Assembly (NCBI GenBank): GCA_964017185.1
Contig: OZ024875.1
Coordinates: 23,941,456 to 24,005,455, forward strand
Origin: Rugalucina vietnamica
Taxonomy: Eukaryota > Mollusca > Bivalvia > Lucinida > Lucinidae
Direction of reading: 5' to 3'
Length of the DNA: 64,000 nt
The notes under the pieces are model-generated. The model ran no database searches and had not been told where the DNA came from. It was given only the letters and a program-made list of their open reading frames with translations. Made by a program: the position numbers and the translations under genes. This document shows positions 1 through 11,951 of this stretch, one piece after another; position 1 is the first letter of the stretch, and every line of letters starts with the position of its first letter.

Positions 1-3000
1 GAGTGTCAACATGTAAGCACTAACCGTTGCAGTTGCAACCTTTAAAGGCAACACGTTAACATTAAGCATTGCAGTTGCAAGCGTTAGTGGCAACACGTTA
101 AAACTAAGCGCTGCAGTTACAACCGTTAGTGTCAACATTACAGTAAGTGTAGCATTTGCTTACGTTAATTTCAACACGTTAACACGTTGCGACCGTTTAT
201 GTCAACATGTTAACACTTAGCATTGCAGTTGCAACCGTTAGTGTCAACATGTTTACACTAAACGTTGCAGTTGCAACCGTTAATGACAACACGTTAACAC
301 TAAGCATTGCGGTTACAATGCGTTAAAACTAAGCGTTGTAGTTAAAACCGTTAATGACAACACGTAAACACTAAGCTTTGCATTTGCAACCATTAAAACC
401 ATGTCAACACGTTAAAACTAACCGTTGTAGTTATAACCGTTAATTGCAACACGTAAGCATTAAGCATTGGATTTGCAACCGTTAATACCGTGGCAACATG
501 TTATAACTAAGCGTTGCAGTTAAAACCGTTAATGACAACACGTAAACACTAAGCTTTGCATTTGCAACCATTAAGACCGTGTCAACACGTTAAAACTAAG
601 CGTTGTAGTTGAAACCGTTAATGGCAACACGTAAACACTAAGCTTTGCATTTGCAACCTTCAAAACAGTCGCAAACGTTAGTGTCAACATGTAAGCACTA
701 ACCGTTACAGTTGCAACCTTTAATGGCAAGACGTTAACATTAAGCGTTAGTGGCAACACGTTAAAGCTAAGCGTTGCAGTTGCAAATGTTAGTGTCAACA
801 TGTAAGCAATAACCGTTGCAGTTGCAACCTTTAAAGGCAACACGTTAACATTAAGCATTGCAGTTGCAAGCGTTAGTGGCAACACGTTAAAACTAAGCGT
901 TGCAGTTACAACCGTTAGTGTCAACATTACAGTAAGTGCAGCATTTGCTTACGTTAATATCAACACGTTAACACGTTGCAACCGTTTATGTCAACATGTT
1001 AACACTAAGCATTGCAGTTGCAACCGTTAGTGTCAACATGTTTACACTAAGCGTTGCAGTTGCAACCGTTAATGACAACACGTTAACACTAAGCATTGCG
1101 GTTACAATGCGTTAAAACTAAGCGTTGTAGTTAAAACCGTTAATGACAACTTGTAAACACTAAGCTTTGCATTTGCAACCATCAAAACCATGTCAACACG
1201 TTAAAACTAAGCGTTGTAGTTATAACCGTTAATTGCAACACGTTAGCACTAAGCATTGGATTTGCAAACGTTTACGTTAATTTCAACACGTTAACACGTT
1301 GCAACCGTGCAACCGTTAGTGTCAACATGTTTACACTAAGCGTTGCAGTTGCAACCGTTAATAACAACACGTTAACACTAAGCACTGCGGTTACAATGCG
1401 TTAAAACTAAGCGTTGTAGTTAAAACCGTTAATGACAACACGTAAACACTAAGCTTTGCATTTGCAACCATTAAAACCATGTCAACACGTTAAAACTAAG
1501 CGTTGTAGTTATAACCGTTAATTGCAACACGTTAGCACTAAGCATTGGATTTGTAACCGTTAGTACCGTGTCAACATGTTAAAACTAAGCGTTGCAGTTA
1601 AAACCGTTAATGACAACACGTAAACACTAAGCTTTGCATTTGCAACCGTTAAAACCGTGTCAACACGTTAAAACTAAGTGTTGTAGTTAAAACCGTTAAT
1701 GGCAACACGTAAACACTAAGCTTTGCATTTGCAACCGTTAAAACAGTTGCAAACTTTAGTGTCAACATGTAAGCACTAACCGTTACAGTTGCAACCTTTA
1801 ATGGCAACACGTTAACATTAAGCGTTAGTGGCAACACGTTAAAGCTAAGCGTTGCAGTTGCAACCTTTAAAGGCAACACGTTAACATTAAGCATTGCAGT
1901 TGCAAGCGTTAGTGGCAACACGTTAAAACTAAGCGTTGCAGTTACAACCGTTAGTGTCAACATTATAACAGTAAGTGTAGCATTTGCTTACGTTAATTTC
2001 AGCACGTTAACACGTTGCAACCGTTTATGCCAACATGTTAACACTTAGCATTGCAGTTGCAACCGTTAGTGTCAACATGTTTACACTAAGCGTTGCAGTT
2101 GCAACCGTTAATGACAACACGTTAACACTAAGCATTGCGGTTACAATGCTGTTAAAACTAAGCGTTGCAGTTACAACCGTTAGTGTCAACATTATAACAG
2201 TAAGTGTAGCATTTGCTTACGTTAATTTCAACACGTTAACACGTTGCAACCGTTTATGTCAACACTTAGCATTGCAGTTGCAACCGTTAGTGTCAACATG
2301 TTTACACTAAGCGTTGCAGTTGCAACCGTTAATGACAACACGTAAACACTAAGCTTTGCATTTGCAACCATTAAAACCATGTCAACACGTTAAAACTAAG
2401 CGTTGTAGTTATAACCGTTAATTGCAACACGTTAGCACTAAGCATTGGATTTGCAACCGTTAATACCGTGGCAACACGTTAAAACTAAGCGTTGCAGTTA
2501 AAACCGTTAATGACAACACGTAAACACTAAGCTTTACATTTGCAACCGTTAAAACCGTGTCAACACGTTAAAACTAAGCGTTGTAGTAAAAACCGTTTAT
2601 GGCAACACGTAAACACTAAGCTTTGCATTTGCTACCGTTAAAACAGTTGCAAACGTTAGTGTCAGCATGTAAGCACTAACCGTTACAGTTGCAACCTATA
2701 ATGGCAACACGTTAACATTAAGCGTTAGTGGCAACACGTTGAAGCTAAGCGTTGCAGTTGCAAACGTTAGTGTCAACATGTAAGCACTAACCGTTGCAGC
2801 TGCGACCTTTAAAGGCAACACGTTAACATTAAGCATTGCAGTTGCAAGCGTTAGTGGCAACACGTTAAAACTAAGCGTTGCAGTTACAACCGTTAGTGTC
2901 AACATTACAGTAAGTGTAGCATTTGCTTACGTTAATTTCAACACGTTAACACGTTGCAACCGTTTATGTCAACGCTTAGCATTGCAGTTGCAACCGCTAG

Positions 3001-5872
3001 TGTCAACATGTTTACACTAAGCGTTGCAGTTGCAACCGTTAATGACAACACGTAAACACTAAGCTTTGCATTTGCAACCATTAAAACCATGTCAACACGT
3101 TAAAACTAAGCGTTGTAGTTATAACCGTTAATTGCAACACGTTAGCACTAAGCATTGGATTTGCAACCGTTAATACCGTGGCAACATGTTAAAACTAAGC
3201 ATTGCAGTTAAAACCGTTAATGACAACACGTTAACACTAAGCATTGCGGTTACAATGCGTTAAAACTAAGCGTTGCAGTTACAACCGTTAGTGTCAACAT
3301 TATAACAGTAAGTGTAGCAGTTGCAACCGTTAATGACAACACGTAAACACTAAGCTTTGCATTTGCAACCATTAAAACCATGTCAACACGTTAAAACTAA
3401 GCGTTGTAGTTATAACCGTTAATTGCAACACGTTAGCACTAAGCATTGGATTTGCAAACGTTAATACCGTGGCAACATGTAAAAACTAAGCGATGCAGTT
3501 ACAACCGTTAGTGTCAACATTATAACAGTAAGTGTAGCATTTGCTTACGTTAATTTCAACACGTTAACACGTTGCAACCGTTTATGTCAACATGTTTACA
3601 CTAAGCGTTGCAGTTGCAACCGTTGATGACAACACGTTAACACTAAGCGTTGCGGTTACAATGCGTTAAAACTAAGCATTGCAGTTGCAACCGTTAGTGT
3701 CAACATGTTTACACTAAGCGTTGCAGTTGCAACCGTTAATGACAACACGTAAACACTAAGCTTTGCATTTGCAACCATTAAAACCATGTCAACACGTTAA
3801 AACTAAGCGTTGTAGTTATAACCGTTAATTGCAACACGTTAGCACTAAGCATTGGATTTGCAAACGTTAATACCGTGGCAACATGTAAAAACTAAGCGAT
3901 GCAGTTAAAACCGTTAATGACAACACGTAAACACTAAGCTTTACATTTGCAACCATTAAAACCGTGTCAACACGTTAAAACTAAGCGTTGTAGTTAAAAC
4001 CGTTAATGGCAACACGTAAACACTAAGCTTTGCATTTGCAACCGTTAAAACAGTTGCAAACGTTACTGTCAACATGTAAGCACTAACCGTTACAGTTGCA
4101 ACCTTTAATGGCAAGACGTTAACATTAAGCGTTAGTGGCAACACGTTAAAGCTAAGCGTTGCAGTTGCAAACGTTAGTGTCAACATGTAAGCATTAACCG
4201 TTGCAGTTGCAACCTTTAAAGGCAACACGTTATCATTAAGCATTGCAGTTGCAAGCGTTAGTGGCAACACGTTAAAACTAAGCGTTGCAGTTACAACCGT
4301 TAGTGTCAACATTACAGTAAGTGTAGCATTTGTTTACGTTAATTTCAACACGTTAACACGTTGCAACCGTTTATGTCAACATGTTAACACTTAGCATTGC
4401 AGTTGCAACCGTTATTGTCAACATGTTTACACTAAGCGTTGCAGTTGCAACCGTTAATGACAACACGTTAACACTAAGCATTGAGGTTACAATGCGTTAA
4501 AACTAAGCGTTGTAGTTAAAACCGTTAATGACAACACGTAAACACTAAGCTTTGCATTTGCAAACATTAAAACCATGTCAACACGTTAAAACTAAGCGTT
4601 GCAGTTAAAACCGTTGCAACCGTTTATGTCAACATGTTTACACTAAGCGTTGCAGTTGCAACCGTTAATGACAACACGTAAACACTAGGATTTGCAACCG
4701 TTAATACCGTGGCAACATGTTAAAACAAAGCGTTGCAGTTAAAACCGTTAATGACAACACGTAAACACTAAGCTTTACATTTGCAACCATTAAAACCGTG
4801 TCAACATGTTAAAACTAAGCGTTGTAGTTAAAACCGTTAATGGCAACACGTAAACACTAAGCTTTGCATTTGCAACCGTTAAAACAGTTGCAAACGTTAG
4901 TGTCAACACTAACCGTTACAGTTGCAACCTTTAATGGCAAGACGTTAACATTAAGCGTTAGTGGCAACACGCTAAAGCTAAGCGTTGCAGTTGCAAACGC
5001 GAGTGTCAACATGTAAGCACTAACCGTTGCAGTTGCAACCTTTAAAGGCAACACGTTAACATTAAGCATTGCAGTTGCAAGCGTTAGTGGCAACACGTTA
5101 AAACTAAGCGTTGCAGTTACAACCGTTAGTGTCAACATTACAGTAAGTGTAGCATTTGCTTACGTTAATTTCAACACGTAAACACGTTGCAACCGTTTAT
5201 GTCAACATGTTAACACTTAGCATTGCAGTTGCAACCGTTAGTGTCAACATGTTTACACTAAACGTTGCAGTTGCAACCGTTAATGACAACACGTTAACAC
5301 TAAGCATTGCGGTTAAAACTAAGCGTTGTAGTTATAACCGTTAATTGCAACACGTTAGCACTAAGCATTGGATTTGCAACCGTTAATACCGTGGCAACAT
5401 GTTAAAACTAAGCGTTGTATTTAAAACCGTTAATGGCAACTCGTAAACACTAAGCTTTGCATTTGCAACCGTTAAAACAGTTGCAAACGTTAGTGTCAAC
5501 ATGTAAGCACTAACCGTTACAGTTGCAACCTTTAATGGCAACACGTTAACATTAAGCGTTAGTGGCAACACGTTAAAGCTAAGCGTTGCAGTTGCAAACG
5601 TTAGTGTCAACATGTAAGCAACCTTTAAAGGCAACACGTTAACATTAAGCATTGCAGTTGCAAGCGTTAGTGGCAACACGTTATAACTAAGCGTTGCAGT
5701 TACAACCGTTAGTGTCAACATTATAACAGTAAGTGTAGCATTTGCTTACGTTAATTTCAACACGTTAACGCGTTGCAACCGTTTATGTCAACATGTTAAC
5801 ATTGCAGTTGCAACCGTTAGTGTCAACATGTTTACACTAAGCGTTGCAGTTGCAAACGTTAATGACAACACG
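1..5872 (+). repeat. 42-bp satellite array, forward orientation, left edge open
   Basis: Tandem copies of a 42-bp unit that starts near GTCAACATGTTTACAC and ends with GTTGCAGTTGCAACCG run without a break from the first base. Adjacent units alternate between CATG and CACG variants. A distinct multi-unit block, marked by the variants TTGTAGTTATAACCG and GCATTGGATTTGCAACC, recurs many times, giving an irregular higher-order repeat. Because 42 is a multiple of three, open frames of about 60-120 codons appear on both strands with a 14-residue period (LTLSVAVATVSVN on plus, LTLTVATATLSVN on minus). No start context, splice signal or non-repetitive coding supports a gene, so I treat them as a by-product of the repeat. 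Confidence 0.95.
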
Positions 5873-6280
5873 CATCCCGAACTTATCTCGTATTTCAAGG
5901 TAGGCCCAGAAGCAAACGATCGATTTTAACTAATGCTCAGGTAAATTTACGGAGACTTTCCGATGATATCCGATATTGGCCGGCAATATTCGATTATCAT
6001 CCGGCTAATCTGTCCAGGTAATGTCAATGCCTGGGGACAGTTGTCTTATCGATATAAATCAATTGTTGATCCCTTAGCTGTCTTGGTTGAGTGGTTTAGG
6101 TCGCCGATTTCATAAACCGAGTTAAAATTTAATAATGTGCAATGGACGTGGTTGTGAAGTTACATTTTTCATCGGACCAGTTCTGATAACATGGATGACA
6201 GAAATATTCAATTATGACGCACAGCGAAATGCTTACATATCTGTACATAAAGCTAACAAAAATATGCCTTTCTTTCTTTT

Positions 6281-6347
6281 ATGAATGAATGAATGAAGAA
6301 AGGAAGGAAGGAAGGAAGGAAGGAAGTAGGGAAGGAACGAAGGAACG
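6281..6347. repeat. GAAT then GGAA microsatellite
   Basis: About four copies of GAAT are followed by about ten imperfect copies of GGAA. This is a simple sequence repeat inside the anonymous insertion. Confidence 0.9.
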
Positions 6348-7201
6348 AATTACCGTTTTAACGAAAACTGTGAATGTTGATGCTCGTGTATCTTTATGAA
6401 AAATATGCAATTTAAAAAAATCTTAAGTTTTTACTGAGGGACTTTACCTGCGCCTATAATCCCTGCTACTAGTTGAATTTTTTTCGTTGCAAAAAACATC
6501 ATTAAAATTGCAATTACATAATTGAAAAAGTTGTTTTTGAGCACAAGTCTTATTTTCTATTTCTTTCGAACATTATCTTAATCTGCACTATCTTGCTACA
6601 ATACGATGCCCCTATCTGTGAAAAAGTCTTTTCATGACAAAACTACATGTGCGTCAAAATTACATACGGATCAGCATGCACAAATGTTAACCCATTTTTT
6701 GAGAAACAAAAAATGAAGAAAAAAAACATATTTATGTTAATTCGTTTATCATTATTATTATAATAAATATTGTTGTTATTTTTATTTTCTGATCCAATCC
6801 AATATGATACTGATTTTGTTCGAACAGTACACTTTGTGGGAAAATGTCTTAAGTAGCTATCCCAGGCACGCGCCAGTATTTCGCTGAAGGGCTTGAAAGG
6901 CAAGCGTTATAAAAACATATTATAAAGTTTTGACACCTCTCTTAATGACCCGATAAAGTGAGCCGCGTCGCACGCAAACCTGCCTTTGGTGTTTCCAAAT
7001 TTTGACAAAATCGACATGAATAAAGACAGAAGATAAGTTCATTGCTGAAAAAGCATTTCCCCATTTATGAAAAAAATGTACGTTTACAATGTACATTTAC
7101 AGCAAACACACATTTTGATAGTTACCGCTAAGATCATATAATTATAGGCATTAGTTTTGATATGCAAAACAATGATTTTCTCAATACTGGCTGCTAACCT
7201 A

Positions 7202-7437
7202 TGAGCCTTCGCGTGAGAAAACAAACAGTCTGGTTTTCCGACCAGGACGACACAAGCCGGTTTATTACATTACAGAAGCAAGCTAGAAGCTTGAAATTTC
7301 CGATTTAACTGGAAGAGAGGTCAACCTATCTGTGTAGCGAAAACAATGGCGATAAGAGCTGTGCACGTATTGGACAGCGTATCTGCACCTTTTTTTTCGG
7401 CATATTAAGAATGTTTGTTTTCTCACGCATTGGCTTA
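7202..7437 (+). mobile_element. MITE-like element of about 236 bp, family M1, diverged copy
   Basis: The left end reads GAGCCTTCGCGTGAGAAAAC and the right end is close to its reverse complement (GTTTTCTCACGCATTGGCTT), giving inverted termini of about 24 bp. The interior (TTTTCCGACCAGG, CAAGCCGG, TGTGTAGCGAAAACAATGGC) matches copies at 31721-32020 and 61921-62155. It has no coding capacity. The family is named M1 here only for cross-reference. I could not identify a clear target duplication. Confidence 0.65.
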
Positions 7438-8024
7438 AAGTGCATATTTTATTTCCATATACAGTACATGTATGAGCGATAATCTTCGCCCGCGGCATTA
7501 TCACCTGGAAGCTTGGTCGGGTCTTATCGGAGCATTTTACGGAGATGCACGGAAAATCAAGGGAGAAAAAAAATATTTATATTATTTTGCTGAATACTCA
7601 AACAGACCATTTTTTCGTTGTGCTACAAAAACAAAAGTTGCACCAGTTGAAAATATATTCTTTCCTTTAAACTAGACCGTTTGTGACGCATAACATTTTT
7701 TAACTATTATGTCCTAAACTTGCCGTTGAAGTCATGTACCATGACAATTTTTACCACTTTTTACGGAAATTTCACTATATATTTAATTATTTTGCGCACT
7801 ACTAGGTTACCTAACCCAAACAGACCATCTTATAATAGTGCTACTACAAAAATTTAAAAACCATGTCAAAGATAAAGAATTGTTCTTTCTAATGCCGTTC
7901 GTGATGCAAAAATATCGCAAGAATTAAGAAAGTTATGAAAAGATAAAAAATCATTTCCTATATGCCGTATATAATAAATTGACCAATACCTGTAGACTTG
8001 CTAGTACGATTTTTGTCCCCCTTG

Positions 8025-9671
8025 TTAACACTAAGCATTGCGGTTACAATGCGTTAAAACTAAGCGTTGTAGTTAAAACCGTTAATGACAACACGTAAAC
8101 ACTAAGCTTTGCATTTGCAACCATTAAAACCATGTCAACACGTTAAAACTAATCGTTGTAGTTATAACCGTTAATTGCAACACGTTAGCACTAAGCATTG
8201 GATTTGCAACCGTTAATACCGTGGCAACACGTTAAAACTAAGCGTTGCAGTTAAAACCGTTAATGACAACACGTAAACACTAAGCTTTGCATTTGCAACC
8301 GTTAAAACCATGTCAACACGTTAAAACTAAGCGTTGTAGTTATAACCGTTAATTGCAACACGTTAGCACTAAGCATTGGGTTTGTAACCGTTAATACCGT
8401 GTCAACATGTTAAAACTAAGCTTTGCAATTAAAACCGTTAATGACAACACGTAAACACTAAGCTTTGCATTTGCAACCGTTAAAACCGTGTCAACACGTT
8501 AAAACTAAGTGTTGTAGTTAAAACCGTTAATGGCAACACGTAAACACTAAGCTTTGCATTTGCAACCGTTAAAACAGTTGCAAACTTTAGTGTCAACATG
8601 TAAGCACTAACCGTTACAGTTGCAACCTTTAATGGCAACACGTTAACATTAAGCGTTAGTGGCAACACGTTAAAGCTAACCGTTGCAGTTGCAACCTTTA
8701 AAAGCAACACGTTAACATTAAGCATTGCAGTTGCAAGCGTTAGTGGCAACACGTTAAAACTAAGCGTTGCAGTTACAACCGTTAGTGTCAACATTATAAC
8801 AGTAAGTGTAGCATTTGCTTACGTTAATTTCAACACGTTAACACGTTGCAACCGTTTATGCCAACATGTTAACACTTAGCATTGCAGTTGCAACCGTTAG
8901 TGTCAACATGTTTACACTAAGCGTTGCAGTTGCAACCGTTAATGACAACACGTTAACACTAAGCATTGCGGTTACAATGCGTTAGAACTAAGCGTTGCAG
9001 TTACAACCGTTAGTGTCAACATTATAACAGTAAGTGTAGCATTTGCTTCCGTTAATTTCAACACGTTAACACGTTGCAACCGTTTATGTCAACACTTAGC
9101 ATTGCAGTTGCAACCGTTAGTGTCAACATGTTTACACTAAGCGTTGCAGTTGCAACCGTTAATGACAACACGTAAACACTAAGCTTTGCATTTGCAACCA
9201 TTAAAACCATGTCAACACGTTAAAACTAAGCGTTGTAGTTATAACCGTTAATTGCAACACGTTAGCACTAAGCATTGGATTTGCAACCGTTAATACCGTG
9301 GCAACACGTTACAGTTAAAACGGTTAATGACAACACGTAAAGACTAAGCTTTGCATTTGCAACCATTAAAACCATGTCAACACGTTAAAACTAAGCGTTG
9401 TAGTTATAACCGTTAATTGCAACACGTTAGCACTAAGCATTGGATTTGCAACCGTTAATACCGTGGCAACATGATAAAACTAAGCGTTGCAGTTAAAACC
9501 GTTAATGACAACACGTAAACACTAAGCTTTGCATTTGCAACCGTTAAAACCGTGTCAACACGTTAAAACTAAGCGTTGTAGTTAAAACCGTTAATGGCAA
9601 CACGTAAACACTAAGCTTTGCATTTGCAACCCTTAAAACAGTTGCAAACGTTAGTGTCAACATGTAAGCAC
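8025..9671 (+). repeat. 42-bp satellite array, forward orientation
   Basis: This continues the same array, with the same higher-order block (TTGTAGTTATAACCG followed by GCATTGGATTTGCAACC) seen three to four times. It ends in the exact 8-bp target duplication of the hAT-like element. Confidence 0.95.
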
Positions 9672-10484
9672 CAGACCTGGGTTAATCTTAATCGTTAATC
9701 ATGATTACTTTTATTCGATTGAAATTTTTTTTAATCAAAAGTTATTCTGTAATCGTAGATTTTTACGATTAAAATCAATCTTATTCTTATTTGAATACTT
9801 TTCAAAAATGCCTGTAATCGTGATTAATTTCCCGAATACATTTAGATTACATTTGAAAATGTGCTTCCTCAGAAAAGGAAGAAAGTAAATAAATTTATAT
9901 CAATAATTATGATAACAACAGGAATAATGGGATACAGTACAATATTTAATACAAACAACATTAATAAATTGGTCATTAAGTGTCAGTTATAGAACAGATT
10001 ATTACAGTGACATTGGTACATTTTGAAAGCAAACTGGCCAACAAATTTAACACTGTTATATTTTTTCTAGTCCTGTTTGCTTTTCACCTAAGTTCTCTCC
10101 TCTGACATTTTCTATATCTGTTCAGAATTCCTCTTAGAATACTCCTTTTTGCTTAAATTACTAACATACTGATCTCACCATGCTTATCAAAAAAAATTAA
10201 TCACTGTATTTTTTGATATTGCAAATAATTAATTAAAGCTATATATTAACATATATATTGTTACCTGGTTGTAACACCTTAAGTACTCAACAAGTGTCAT
10301 TTGATAAGAATATGCATTTTCTTAAAAGTTGTGTTGTCAAAACACAAGTGACAATAAACAATAGGATTAAAGCAATCAACAACTGTAAGAGTCATATTGA
10401 AAATTTTATCTTATTTGTTACTGCAGTACTCAAACAAAAAGATCTAGAAACTTCTTTAATTTTTGTCTGATTTTGACAATTTTT

Positions 10485-11568
10485 TAGCTCGCCTGCACGA
10501 AGTGCATAGAGCTATTGTAGTCACCTCGGTCGTCCGCGTTTACGTTTACGTCCGCGTCACACTTTCGGTTAAAGTTTTTTACAAGTCTATATCTCTTGAC
10601 CATGTTGATGGATCAAGTTGATACTTTGCATGTGGATAGATATTGGTCTGAAGTTTTACGCAGTACCATCATGACCCACCCTGGGTGACCTTAGGTCAAG
10701 GTCACGGACTTAGAAATTTTATGTTTAAGTTTTTGGTTAAAGTTTTTGTAAGTCAATATCTCTTGACCATATTGATGGATTGAGTTGATACTTTGCATGT
10801 TGCTAGATATTGGTCTGAAGTTTTACGCAGTACCATCATGACCCAACCTGGGTCACCTTGAGGTCAAGGTCACGGACTTAGAAAATTTGTGTTTAAGTTT
10901 TTGATTTAAGTTTTTGTAAGTCTATATCTCTTGACCATATTGATGGATTGAGTTGATACTTTGCATGTTGCTAGATATTGGTCTGAAGTTTTATGCAGTA
11001 CCATCATGACCCACTCTCAGTGACCTTGAGGTCAAGGTCATAGACTTGGAAATTTTGTGTTTAAGTTTTTGATTTAAGTTTTTGTAAGTCTATATCTCTT
11101 GACCATGTTGATTGATCGAGTTGATACTTTGCATGTTGGTAGATATTGGTCTGAAGTTTTATGCAGTACCATCATGACCTACCCTGGGTGACCTTGAGGT
11201 CAAGGTCACAGACTTAGAAATTTTGTGTTAAATTTTTGGTTAAAGTCTAAATCTCTTGAACATGTTAATGGATAAAGTTGATACTTGCATGTTGATAGAT
11301 ATTGGTCTCAGGTTTTATGCTGTACATCACAACTCACCTGGATGACCTCGAGGTCAGGGTCACGGACTTGGAAGTTTTGTGTTTAAGTTTTGGTTAATGT
11401 TTTTATAAGTCTATATCTCTTGAATATGTAGATTGATCAAGTTGATACTTTGCATTGGTCTGAAGTTTTATGTTGTACCATGATGACCCACCTGAGTGAC
11501 CTTGAGGTCAAGGTCATGGGTCATAGATTTTAACAGATGAAGTGGCAAAGCACAAGTCAGGCGAGCTA
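10485..11568 (+). mobile_element. Pearl/HINE-like repeat nested in the hAT-like element
   Basis: The ends are TAGCTCGCCTG and CAGGCGAGCTA, a perfect 11-bp inverted pair, and the core is six tandem copies of a unit of about 167 bp. Just beyond the right end is a small hairpin (GCTGTC, loop CTGC, GACAGC), a feature seen at the 3' ends of Helitron-related HINE elements. The combination of short inverted ends plus a central run of tandem repeats of about 160 bp is known from bivalve pearl elements. The insertion mechanism and the exact right boundary (11568 or about 11590) are uncertain. Confidence 0.6.
10586..11530 (+). repeat. Six tandem copies of a 167-bp unit with paired TCAAGGTCA sites
   Basis: Units start at about 10586, 10753, 10921, 11087, 11250 and 11410, each with TATATCTCTTGACCAT near its start (variant in the last two). 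Each contains TGACCTTGAGGTCAAGGTCA or a one- or two-base variant. This is an inverted pair of TCAAGGTCA, the known extended half-site for ERR/SF-1/FTZ-F1 nuclear receptors. Whether it is bound is unknown. The last two units are shorter and more diverged. Confidence 0.85.
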
Positions 11569-11951
11569 TGCTGTCCTGCGACAGCTCTTATTACCAAAAT
11601 ATACGACACAGAATGTAGTTGAAACCGAAAATAATGTTTATGATTTACTATGTCTTTGTTTTTTATTTAAGTCTACAATCTGAGCATAGAATAAGAGGAT
11701 TCCTGTAAGTCATACCAATCTAGTTAGTACTGTTAGTATGCTGAGTTAAGACATAAGCACATAAATCAAGACTGACCTGACTATTAAGGCAAAAGTAATC
11801 GATTGATTATTCGATTACTTTTGCAAATCAATTGTAATTGTAATCGATTACATTCAGGAAAAATTATTTTCAATTGTAATCGTTAATCGTAAGATTGAAA
11901 TTAATTGTAATCGTTAGTGATTAAATTTAAAAGTAATCGATAACAGGTCTG

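Larger units (their letters stand above)
5873..8024. other. Anonymous 2.15-kb insertion in the satellite
   Basis: The satellite stops after GACAACACG and resumes with TTAACACTAAGC. Joining the two flanks restores a standard unit, so this is a clean insertion. I see no target duplication, no terminal inverted repeat and no transposase-like frame. The interior is AT-rich single-copy-looking DNA with a short GAAT/GGAA microsatellite (about 6281-6347) and one MITE copy (7202-7437). Short open frames at 6643-6903 and 7472-7675 have no recognisable domain and look spurious. The element class is unknown. Confidence 0.7.
9672..11951. mobile_element. Non-autonomous hAT-like DNA transposon
   Basis: The element begins CAGACCTGGGTTAATC and ends AACAGGTCTG, so the terminal 8 bases are perfect inverted repeats. 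It is bounded on both sides by GTAAGCAC (9664-9671 and 11952-11959). Removing the element and one copy restores the satellite sequence CATGTAAGCACTAACC. An 8-bp duplication with CAG...CTG ends is diagnostic of the hAT superfamily. Both subterminal zones are packed with TAATCG/CGATTA motifs, as is common where hAT transposase binds. No transposase is visible; a 70-codon frame at 10258-10470 shows no domain. A pearl/HINE-like repeat is nested at 10485-11568. Confidence 0.85.

Noticed and set aside
571-5721. Minus-strand open frames of 60-118 codons starting MLTLTVVTATLSFN, repeated along the left array
   Set aside because: They are translations of the 42-bp satellite, appear on both strands and follow the repeat unit exactly. 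No non-repetitive coding or splice structure supports a gene.
1-5872. Regularly spaced repeats that might suggest a CRISPR-like array
   Set aside because: The units are contiguous with no unique spacers, the setting is eukaryotic, and no cas-like gene is present.
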